Source: an uncultured Odoribacter sp. (lineage in GTDB: Bacteria > Bacteroidota > Bacteroidia > Bacteroidales > Marinifilaceae). From it: a stretch of 64,000 nucleotides of DNA. The stretch spans positions 132,079 through 196,078 of the forward strand of contig CAJUQA010000004.1 of NCBI GenBank assembly GCA_910588375.1, in the 5' to 3' direction. This document shows, piece after piece, positions 43,453 to 51,446 of this stretch (position 1 is the stretch's first letter; every line of letters begins with the position of its first letter). The position numbers were made by a program, and so were the translations under genes. Under the pieces are notes generated by a model. The model ran no database searches. It saw only the letters and a program-made list of their open reading frames with translations, and was not told where the DNA came from.

Positions 43453-44028
43453 ATGGAAGGTGAAAAAAAAGTGGTCATTCGGTTGAAGGAAGGCAACAGG
43501 CTTGCTTTTACCATGGTATATATGGAATACCATAAGCAGCTGTATAGTTTTGCCTGCCATTATCTTGGCGACCGTTATCAGGCGGAAGACGCCATCCAGT
43601 GGCTTTTTCTCCGGTTGTGGGAAAACCGCCAATTGCTGAATGAGCAGATGAGCCTGAAAAGTTACCTGTTCACCAGTCTGAAAAACCACATTCTGAATCT
43701 TCTCCGGGATGGGAAACGGGAAGCCCTCCGGCAGGAACAATTCCTCCGTGAAAAGGAAGAGACGGAGGACAGTTCTGTCCTTCAGCAGCTGGATGAGGAG
43801 GAGGTGCGGCAACGTCTGACAGCGGCCATTTCAACCCTGTCTCCTCAGAAACGGAGAATTTGTGAGTTGAAATTGGAAGGCACGCTGTCGAATGCGGAGA
43901 TTGCCGAGCTTTTGCAGATTTCCGTAAATACTGTCAAATTTCAGTATAATCAGATTATAAAAGAGCTGCGCAGCCGCATTTCTCCCACGTTATTGCTTTT
44001 CTTGGTTTTTCTGTTTTTGTTGCCTTAA
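43453..44028 (+). CDS. ECF (sigma-70 family) sigma factor of the PUL
   Basis: 191 residues from ATG 43453. Region 2 (about 18-85; DRYQAEDAIQWLFLRLWENR) binds the -10 element and core enzyme; region 4 (about 125-180; LSPQKRRICELKLEGTLSNA, then EIAELLQISVNTVKFQYNQI) is the helix-turn-helix for the -35 element. A short hydrophobic C-terminal tail, LLLFLVFLFLLP, is common in Bacteroides PUL sigma factors. The FecR anti-sigma gene follows after 88 bases. It should activate the SusC/SusD operon when the sugar signal arrives. The putative DNA switch upstream would set whether it is made at all. Confidence 0.92.
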   Translation: MEGEKKVVIRLKEGNRLAFTMVYMEYHKQLYSFACHYLGDRYQAEDAIQWLFLRLWENRQLLNEQMSLKSYLFTSLKNHILNLLRDGKREALRQEQFLREKEETEDSSVLQQLDEEEVRQRLTAAISTLSPQKRRICELKLEGTLSNAEIAELLQISVNTVKFQYNQIIKELRSRISPTLLLFLVFLFLLP

Positions 44029-44116
44029 GGATGCCTTTTTTCAAAAAAGAATTAATTTTTTTTGAATTTTATATCATACTTCCGTTTCCTTTTGGTGTAT
44101 TACTTATAAATCGTGG

Positions 44117-45121
44117 ATGTATATGGATTTGGATGAAAAGTTGATTGGCCGTTATTTTGCCCGTTTATGCGATGAAACGGAAGAAAAGAGGGTGAGGCAA
44201 TGGTTCGCCACTGCCGAGGGACAGGCGTATTTATCGGCCGATATGGAGAGGAAGGCGATGTTGTGGGGGGATGAGAAGGAGGGGATGGTGGACCATGAGA
44301 TACCGACAGGCGTTATGTTTGAACGGATTGAAAAGGGAATCCGGCGTAAGGAATACAGGAGGTGGCTGTATCGTGCTGCGGCAGTGGTTTTGCCTTTGAT
44401 GTTCACCGCTTCTTTGGCTCTTTTGTTGTTTAGGAGTCCGGAGAAGGAGACGGTTTTCTATCGGGAAGTAACCGTGGCCAGGGGGGAACATCTCCAGGTG
44501 CTGATGCAGGACGGTACGCGGATTTGGCTGAACGCCGACAGCCGTTTGGTTTACCCTGATAATTTCAATGGCAGGGAACGGGTGGTGAAGTTGGAAGGGG
44601 AGGCTTATTTCGAGGTGGCTAAAAACCGGGAAAAACCTTTTCGGGTGGAGCTGGATGCCATGGATATATTGGTGACGGGGACGTCGTTCAATATCAAGGC
44701 TTATCCGGAAGATTCGCTGATACAGACCTGTCTGGCGGAAGGTGCCATCCGGTTGCATGACAAGGTGTCGGTACAGGAGAATTGGGTGGCAATGAAACCG
44801 GGGGAAGTGGCCTCGTTTTCAAAAAACAGTGGAGTGTGCAGGGTGGATACGACCGATGACGCCGGAAGTTATTCCGCCTGGAAAGGAGACCGCCTGATAT
44901 TTAAAAAGACCCCTTTACGGGAGGTGCTCAAGGTGTTGGAAAGGAAATTCGACCGTGTTTTTGAAGTGGAGAATCCGGCATTATACCGGTATACTTATAC
45001 TATTACATTTCATCAGGAAAGCCTGAGGGAAATTATGGAGGACATGCAGCGGATCACGCCGGTGCGTTTCCGTCCGGCGGGAGACAGATATATTGTGAGC
45101 AGCAGAGAGAGGAAAAATTAA
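44117..45121 (+). CDS. FecR-type anti-sigma factor
   Basis: 334 residues (ATG 44123 is an alternative start). Cytoplasmic sigma-binding part (1-80), one membrane span (about 84-104, AAAVVLPLMFTASLALLLF), the periplasmic FecR domain (about 115-215; RGEHLQVLMQDGTRIWLNAD) and a C-terminal DUF4974 domain (about 255-325; LIFKKTPLREVLKVLERKFD). In the known scheme the STN domain of the SusC-like receptor contacts the periplasmic part, which frees or activates the sigma factor. It lies between sigma and SusC as usual. Confidence 0.93.
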   Translation: MYMDLDEKLIGRYFARLCDETEEKRVRQWFATAEGQAYLSADMERKAMLWGDEKEGMVDHEIPTGVMFERIEKGIRRKEYRRWLYRAAAVVLPLMFTASLALLLFRSPEKETVFYREVTVARGEHLQVLMQDGTRIWLNADSRLVYPDNFNGRERVVKLEGEAYFEVAKNREKPFRVELDAMDILVTGTSFNIKAYPEDSLIQTCLAEGAIRLHDKVSVQENWVAMKPGEVASFSKNSGVCRVDTTDDAGSYSAWKGDRLIFKKTPLREVLKVLERKFDRVFEVENPALYRYTYTITFHQESLREIMEDMQRITPVRFRPAGDRYIVSSRERKN

Positions 45122-45219
45122 ATATTGTATGTATAAAAAAATGACCGGACTATGTTGTAGCATCTTCCGGTCAAAAAGGTGTTGAACCAGTTGTTAATTA
45201 AATCCAACAAATCAAAAGT

Positions 45220-48200
45220 ATGAAAAAAGAGTTAGTTCATCACGAAAGAAAAGGATTTTTTTCTTTTTCGTGGGTAACCTCATTGAGAGTGAGGGTTACG
45301 GCGTTGTTTTTATTAATCTCGTTATCAGGCACTTTTGCGTCTGTGTACTCGCAAAGAGTATCGTTAAACCTGAAAAACGTTTCTTTGGAAGAGGCTTTGG
45401 AGCAATTGTCCAGGCAATCGGGCGTGGAGATTGCTTACAGCAGTGAAGTGATAAGAAGCAGCCAGAAGGTAACGGTTCGCCAGCAGGATGCGGAGATGGA
45501 AGCCGTGTTGAATGAGTTGTTGAAGGGGACGAATATCCGCCACCAGCTGATAGACGGCAAAGTTTATCTGACGGTAGCCAAAGAACAGGCTCCTGCCCGG
45601 CAAAACCAGACCAAAGAGGTGAAGGTGATGGGACAGATTGTCGATACGAAAGGTGAGCCTATTGTCGGTGCAAACGTTTTTGTGACCGAGACGATGACGG
45701 GAGTTTCCACCGATATGGATGGAAAGTTTGTCGTTATGGCGCCGGAAGGCTCGAAATTGAGAGTTTCCTTTATCGGTTACATCACGCAGGAGATTGTAGC
45801 CACTTCTTCTGCCGATATGAAGATTGTCCTGAAAGAAGATTCCCAGAGCCTGGATGAAGTGGTGGTTATCGGTTACGGTACCACGAAGAAAAGAGATTTG
45901 ACCGGTGCGGTTTCTTCTGTAAAAATGGACGATACCCCGTTGGCAACCGTGGGTTCCGTAAGCCAGGCATTGGCCGGAAAGGCAGCCGGTTTTCAGGTGT
46001 CGACCCTCAGTGCGCAGCCGGGTGGCGGTGCCTCTTTCCTGGTACGTGGTTCGGCTTCTTCTGATGCAGCGGGAAATGACCCTTTGATTATTATTGACGG
46101 TTTTCCTGTCAGTGATCCCGGAAACGTATCCGCCGGAAAATACAGCGACGGTACTAAAGACAATATTTTATCCTCTATTAACCCCAATGACATTGAGTCC
46201 ATCGAGATATTGAAGGATGCCAGTGCCACGGCTATCTACGGTTCCCGTGCCGGTAACGGTGTGGTTATCATCACCACCAAACGGGGAAAAGCCGGTGCGT
46301 TGCGTGTACAGTATTCCGGTTCCGCTTCTATCCAGAAAATGGCAAAGGGATATGATATGATGAATGCACAGGAATTTATGCACGAAACGAATCGTTTTCT
46401 GAAAGAAAAATGGATGTATGATAATAAAATCGGCATTTATGGTGGCGTGAACGAGGCTTCGGTAGCGCCTTTCACTCCCCGGTATGACGAAACGCAAATT
46501 CCGGAAAACGATACGGACTGGTTTGACCTGATTACCCGCCTGGGCTGGCAGACGCAGCACAATGTTTCGTTGAACGGAGGTTCCGAAAAGACCCAATACC
46601 TGGTTTCTTTGAACTATTTCAAACAGGAAGGTGTCGTTAAAAATAACGGTATGGAGCGTTATTCCGCTCGGGTGAATTTGGACCAAAAAATCAGCGATTA
46701 TGTGAAAGCGGGCATTAATTTGACGATGTCACGCAATAACTATGATAATGTGCCCTTAGGATCGGGACAGAATGAACAGGCTCCTATTCTGGTATCGGCA
46801 GCACAGTTCAATCCTTTATTATCCGTAAAGAATGCTGCTGGGGATTATACCCTGAATACGATGGCAGCCTTTTTGCCTAATCCTGTTTCTTTGCTGGAAA
46901 TTACTGACCAGACAAGAAAAGAGCGTTTATTGGCAACCGCTTTTATCGAAATCGAACCGATAAAAGATTTGCGTATCCGGGGAAATGTGGGTATCGACCG
47001 GAATTATCAGAAACGCCAGACTTATTTGCCGCGCACGACCCTGTACGGTCAGAAAGAAGGCGGGAAGGCGGATATTGCACAGGCAGACAATTCCGATTAT
47101 CTGGCAGAGTTGACTATCAACTATAACAAGACGATCAAGGACCACAGCTTCGGAATCATGGTGGGACATTCGTATCAGGTGTTTGAATATGAATCTTTGG
47201 GATTGAGTAACAATAAATTCCTGATTGACGGATTCCTGTTCAATAATATCGGTGCCGGTGCGGCAGAGAAACCCGGTGTGTCTTCGAGTGCCGGAAAAGA
47301 CCGGATGGCTTCTTTCTTCGGACGTTTGAACTATTCTTATTTGGGACGTTATTTGTTGACGGCAACATTGCGTGCCGACGGTTCTTCCAATTTTGCCAAG
47401 AACAACCGTTGGGGATATTTCCCGTCAGTGGCTTTGGCATGGCGGATTTCCGACGAAAACTTTATGCAGAGCTTGAGCCACATCATTTCCAATACCAAGT
47501 TGAGGGTCAGCTACGGAGAGACTGGTAATGCCAATGTAGGCAATAAGGCTATCAGTTTCTATCAGGTAGGAAATAACAATGTGATTGGTGGCAGTGAGGC
47601 TACCGGTGTTTACTTAAGTCAGTTCGGTAACCCGGATTTGAAATGGGAGACGACCAAAGAATGGAACTTCGGTTTGGATTTGGGATTCCTGAATAACCGG
47701 ATTAATGTGACGGCCGAATATTTCAGCCGGGTGGTATCCGACTTGTTGAATCAGAAATCTTTGTTGAATTATCACGAAGTAAGCAGTATTATTGCCAATA
47801 TCGGAGAGACGCAGAGCCGCGGGTTTGAATTGACCATCAATACCCGGAACATCGAGACCACCGATTTCAGCTGGTCTACGGACATTACGCTTTCCGCATA
47901 TCGTGATAAATGGAAACAGCGTGACCCGGATTGGAAACCTTCCGCTTATGATTTTTATCACGCCCCGTTGCGCGGATGGTATGGATACAGGTCTGACGGT
48001 TTGGTGAAACCCGGTGAAGTGGTGGCTCACATGCCGGCTGCTGTTCCCGGACAGGTGAAATTGAAAGATATAAACGGATTCCAACGGGATGCGGACGGGA
48101 ATATCATGGTCGACTCCAAAGGACGCCAGATTAAGACCGGACAGCCGGACGGACGTTTGGACGATGCTGATAAAGAATTCTGGGGTTCTTCAGACCCGGG

Positions 48201-48690
48201 TTATTTGTTCGGATTCAACAATACGTTCCGTTTCAAAAACTGGGATTTGAATTTCTATATGTACGGACAGTTCGACAAGCTGATGAACGGTCGGGACTAT
48301 CAGAAATCCTGGTTGACGGGGGCGGACGGTATGACTGGTGTTGTAAATATGAATCGCGGATATAATATGCCTCGCTCTGTGAAAAATATCTGGAGCCATG
48401 ACAACCCGAACGGAACGACGCCCGGTTATTTCCAGAGCGATAGTCAATACGGTATCGGAGACTATTATCTGGAAAAAACATGGTTCTTGAGAATGCGGAA
48501 TATTACGTTGGGATACACGGTTCCGGCCGAGAAGATGAAAGGCGTGCTTTCAGCCTTGAGAGTGTATGTGGATGTGAACAATCCTTTTGTCATTACTCCT
48601 TATGACGGTTTGGACCCTGAAACGGATAACAGCAGTTGGGCTTATCCGAATGTCAGGACCTACAGTCTGGGTGTGGATATAACGTTCTAA
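45220..48690 (+). CDS. susC: SusC/RagA-family TonB-linked transporter with STN domain
   Basis: 1156 residues. Signal region about 15-45, STN signalling domain (about 50-128; LNLKNVSLEEALEQLSRQSG), CarboxypepD_reg-like domain (about 138-215), TonB box SLDEVVVIGYGTTKKRDLTG (about 215-234), plug, and a 22-strand-type barrel to the C-terminal TYSLGVDITF. It imports oligosaccharides across the outer membrane together with SusD. The STN domain is the part that talks to FecR, so sensing and import are joined. A small hairpin (TGACCGGA at 45142, TCCGGTCA at 45166) lies in the 98-base gap before it. SusD follows after 27 bases. Confidence 0.96.
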   Translation: MKKELVHHERKGFFSFSWVTSLRVRVTALFLLISLSGTFASVYSQRVSLNLKNVSLEEALEQLSRQSGVEIAYSSEVIRSSQKVTVRQQDAEMEAVLNELLKGTNIRHQLIDGKVYLTVAKEQAPARQNQTKEVKVMGQIVDTKGEPIVGANVFVTETMTGVSTDMDGKFVVMAPEGSKLRVSFIGYITQEIVATSSADMKIVLKEDSQSLDEVVVIGYGTTKKRDLTGAVSSVKMDDTPLATVGSVSQALAGKAAGFQVSTLSAQPGGGASFLVRGSASSDAAGNDPLIIIDGFPVSDPGNVSAGKYSDGTKDNILSSINPNDIESIEILKDASATAIYGSRAGNGVVIITTKRGKAGALRVQYSGSASIQKMAKGYDMMNAQEFMHETNRFLKEKWMYDNKIGIYGGVNEASVAPFTPRYDETQIPENDTDWFDLITRLGWQTQHNVSLNGGSEKTQYLVSLNYFKQEGVVKNNGMERYSARVNLDQKISDYVKAGINLTMSRNNYDNVPLGSGQNEQAPILVSAAQFNPLLSVKNAAGDYTLNTMAAFLPNPVSLLEITDQTRKERLLATAFIEIEPIKDLRIRGNVGIDRNYQKRQTYLPRTTLYGQKEGGKADIAQADNSDYLAELTINYNKTIKDHSFGIMVGHSYQVFEYESLGLSNNKFLIDGFLFNNIGAGAAEKPGVSSSAGKDRMASFFGRLNYSYLGRYLLTATLRADGSSNFAKNNRWGYFPSVALAWRISDENFMQSLSHIISNTKLRVSYGETGNANVGNKAISFYQVGNNNVIGGSEATGVYLSQFGNPDLKWETTKEWNFGLDLGFLNNRINVTAEYFSRVVSDLLNQKSLLNYHEVSSIIANIGETQSRGFELTINTRNIETTDFSWSTDITLSAYRDKWKQRDPDWKPSAYDFYHAPLRGWYGYRSDGLVKPGEVVAHMPAAVPGQVKLKDINGFQRDADGNIMVDSKGRQIKTGQPDGRLDDADKEFWGSSDPGYLFGFNNTFRFKNWDLNFYMYGQFDKLMNGRDYQKSWLTGADGMTGVVNMNRGYNMPRSVKNIWSHDNPNGTTPGYFQSDSQYGIGDYYLEKTWFLRMRNITLGYTVPAEKMKGVLSALRVYVDVNNPFVITPYDGLDPETDNSSWAYPNVRTYSLGVDITF

Positions 48691-48717
48691 TTTGCTTGAT
48701 ATTAAAAGTTTAGTTTT

Positions 48718-50199
48718 ATGAAAAAATTACTATATATATTCTTGTTTTTCCTTCCGGTTTTCGGGTGTACGAACCTCGATTCGGAAATGTATGACGTGAT
48801 TAATCCGACCATTTTCCCGAAAACGGAAGAGGATGCGGAAGCGTTGGTAACGGCAGCTGCATATAGGCCTTTTTGGTCTAATTTATGGAGCGGTATTTTT
48901 ACCGAAGGAGAAGGTGGAATCCAGATTATCGGAGATATGACAACCGATTTGGGAGATTGTAACTGGGATGATGCCGTGTGGACGGGTGTGTTGGTGCCGG
49001 AATTTACTCCTTATACTTCAGGTGTGACACAGTTTTACGACTATGTAAACAATATCAGTAAAATGACATTGACTATTAGTCGGATTGAAGGCGTGGATAT
49101 GGATCAGGCTAAGAAAGACCGTTTGATTGCGGAATTGCGTTGCGCTCGGGGTTGGCTGGCTTATCTGTTGTACGACTGGTTCGGCCCGATTCCGGTGGCT
49201 ACGCTTGAACAGCTTGAAAATCCGTTGCAGGAAGAGATACTGCCCCGGCCCACGAAAGAGTGGATGGTGAACTATATCGAAACGGAATTGAAAGAAGCGA
49301 TTAAGGTATTGCCTCCGGTTTACAGTGCAAGCAGCAGTGATTATGGACGGATGAACGGCGGGTTGGCTTATACCGTTTTGATGAAATTGTATATGCTTGA
49401 AGGACGCTGGTCGGATGCCGTGGCTTGCGGACGTGAATTGATGAAAGCTGATTACGGGTATGCGCTGCAAGCGAATTATGAGGATATATTCACGTTGGAA
49501 AACGAACGGAACAGTGAAATTATCTGGGCGTGTCAGGAAAAACGTGATATTTGTGAAAGTATGTGGTTGGCACATGTATTACCGAGCCAGTATATCACTG
49601 AAAATGAAAATATCCAAAAGTGGAACGGTTACCGGGTACCCTGGGCGTTTTACCACACTTTTGCCCCGCAGGATAAGCGCTTAAAAGTATTGGTAGGTGA
49701 ATTTACGGATGAAGAAGGAGAGGTTTATAATGAAGCCAATCCTGGCCCAGGAGGTGAGATGACTTTGGGAGCATTGCCGGTAAAATACGGTGAAGACCCG
49801 AATGCTACGGGAGAAGAAAGCGAAGTAGACTGGGTGGTATACCGTTATGCCGACGTATTGTTGTTGATGGCGGAAGCATTGGTGCGTGAAGGAAATGCCG
49901 TGACTTCGGAAGCCGCTGCCTTGTTTAGTGAAGTACGGGAACGTGCCGGATTAAGCCGGTATGGGGCAGGTGATTTTACCGGAGTACAGGATTTTCTGGA
50001 TAAAATCTTGTTGGAACGCGGACATGAATTGTGGTTTGAAGGATGCCGCCGCAGCGATTTGATTCGTCACGGCAAGTATGTAGAGAAAGCCAGAGAGAAA
50101 GGTTCCGTGACGGCTGCCGACCATTTCAATGTAATGCCTTTACCTTCGAGCGCCATTACCAATGGCAAGGGCATTGTGCTACAGAATCTGGTTTATTAA
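48718..50199 (+). CDS. susD: SusD/RagB-family glycan-binding lipoprotein
   Basis: 493 residues with a lipoprotein signal (MKKLLYIFLFFLPVFGCTN, Cys17). The SusD fold shows the TPR-like segments, for example LIAELRCARGWLAYLLYDWF (about 137-156), and the C-terminal DVLLLMAEALVREGN and GHELWFEGCRRSDLIRHG. It sits as a lid on SusC on the cell surface and binds the glycan. A terminator follows, so the downstream enzymes may be expressed by read-through or a separate promoter. Length is family-typical. Confidence 0.95.
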   Translation: MKKLLYIFLFFLPVFGCTNLDSEMYDVINPTIFPKTEEDAEALVTAAAYRPFWSNLWSGIFTEGEGGIQIIGDMTTDLGDCNWDDAVWTGVLVPEFTPYTSGVTQFYDYVNNISKMTLTISRIEGVDMDQAKKDRLIAELRCARGWLAYLLYDWFGPIPVATLEQLENPLQEEILPRPTKEWMVNYIETELKEAIKVLPPVYSASSSDYGRMNGGLAYTVLMKLYMLEGRWSDAVACGRELMKADYGYALQANYEDIFTLENERNSEIIWACQEKRDICESMWLAHVLPSQYITENENIQKWNGYRVPWAFYHTFAPQDKRLKVLVGEFTDEEGEVYNEANPGPGGEMTLGALPVKYGEDPNATGEESEVDWVVYRYADVLLLMAEALVREGNAVTSEAAALFSEVRERAGLSRYGAGDFTGVQDFLDKILLERGHELWFEGCRRSDLIRHGKYVEKAREKGSVTAADHFNVMPLPSSAITNGKGIVLQNLVY

Positions 50200-50237
50200 A
50201 AACGGCAAACCGGTGTGTTTTGTCAATAATTTAAAGG

Positions 50238-50270
50238 AAAAGGGAGAGAAATTCTCTCCCTTTTTTGTTT
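50238..50270 (+). terminator. terminator after susD
   Basis: GGGAGAG and CTCTCCC with an AAATT loop, flanked by AAAA and TTTTTTG. It separates susCD from the acetyltransferase/GH89 genes. Confidence 0.85.
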
Positions 50271-50288
50271 CTTTGTCAGCTTGAAAAG

Positions 50289-51434
50289 ATGAATGTTGTA
50301 AATGCTATGGCGGATAAAACGGTAAAACAGACAAAGCGTTTGTTGTCGTTGGATGTGTTGCGCGGTATAACTATTGCCGGCATGATATTGGTCAATGATC
50401 CGGGGAGTTGGGGCGCGGTTTACGCTCCGTTGTGTCATGCCTATTGGAACGGGCTGACACCGACCGATTTGGTGTTCCCCTTTTTCATGTTTATCATGGG
50501 AGTCTCCATGTTTTTCTCTTTGAGGAAATTCGATTTCACGTTTTCCGGCCGGGTGGTAGGAAAAATCTGTAAGCGTTTTGTGTTGATTTTTCTGATAGGA
50601 GTGATTGTCAACTGGCTTTCTCAATGGTGCCCGTTCGGGCATTTGCGCATATTGGGGGTATTGCAGCGGTTGGCGATAGCCTATCTGGGCGGAGCCTTGC
50701 TTAGTTTGTGGATAAAACCGAAACGGTATTTGTGGGCTTCAGCCATCATATTGCTTGTTTATTTCTTCGTATTGTGGTTTGGAAACGGATTTACGCTTTC
50801 GGCGGACAGCATCCTGGTAAAAGTGGATGAAGCTGTTTTCGGTGCGAACCATGTGCACGGGGCTTACTTGAAAGGCGGCGTGCGTATTGCCTTCGACCCG
50901 GAAGGACTGTTGAGTGCCTTGCCCTGTTTTGCCCATGTCTTGCTGGGAATGTATGTAGGAAATATGTTGGTGAGAGTCAAGGAAAACGAAATCCGGGTAA
51001 GAAATCTGTTTGTATACGGAACTCTGCTGTTTTTCGGCGGTTATCTGCTGAGCTACGGATGTCCGATAAATAAAAAGATATGGAGTCCCACATTCGTCAT
51101 GGTGACATGTGGGTTGGCTTCGTTGTTGTTTGCCCTGCTGATTTACTTTATCGATATAAAAGGGCATCGGAAATGGAGCCGTTTTTTTGAGACTTTCGGC
51201 GTAAATCCCCTTTTTATTTACGTATTGGCGGATGTTTTGGCCATTCTTTTGGGAAACCTGAGTTTTGGCTGGAACGGAGAGAATACAAGCATACAGGCTT
51301 TTGTATACGGTAATATGCTGGCTTCGTGGATGAATCCGTATTTTGCCTCGTTGGTATATGCCGTTTTGTTTGTCCTGGTGAATTGGGTGGTGGCGAGAGC
51401 ATTGTATAAACGACAGATATTTATTAAGATTTAA
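50289..51434 (+). CDS. HGSNAT-like membrane acetyltransferase (DUF5009) of the PUL
   Basis: 381 residues from ATG 50289 (ATG 50307 is possible). About ten membrane spans. LLSLDVLRGITIAGMILVND is followed by CHAYWNGLTPTDLVFPFFMF, in which His50 matches the catalytic His of human heparan-alpha-glucosaminide N-acetyltransferase. The known mammalian enzyme acetylates terminal alpha-glucosamine from cytosolic acetyl-CoA so that NAGLU can cut it. Here the NAGLU-family gene lies two genes downstream in the same operon (gaps of 12 and 14 bases). I infer periplasmic N-acetylation of glucosamine ends; this is not proven for the bacterial family. Confidence 0.85.
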   Translation: MNVVNAMADKTVKQTKRLLSLDVLRGITIAGMILVNDPGSWGAVYAPLCHAYWNGLTPTDLVFPFFMFIMGVSMFFSLRKFDFTFSGRVVGKICKRFVLIFLIGVIVNWLSQWCPFGHLRILGVLQRLAIAYLGGALLSLWIKPKRYLWASAIILLVYFFVLWFGNGFTLSADSILVKVDEAVFGANHVHGAYLKGGVRIAFDPEGLLSALPCFAHVLLGMYVGNMLVRVKENEIRVRNLFVYGTLLFFGGYLLSYGCPINKKIWSPTFVMVTCGLASLLFALLIYFIDIKGHRKWSRFFETFGVNPLFIYVLADVLAILLGNLSFGWNGENTSIQAFVYGNMLASWMNPYFASLVYAVLFVLVNWVVARALYKRQIFIKI

Positions 51435-51446
51435 TATACTTGTATC

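Noticed and set aside
45142..45173. hairpin TGACCGGA/TCCGGTCA before susC considered as a terminator
   Set aside because: On the plus strand it is followed by A, not T. The T-run is on the minus strand where no gene ends. It may only be a leader structure.
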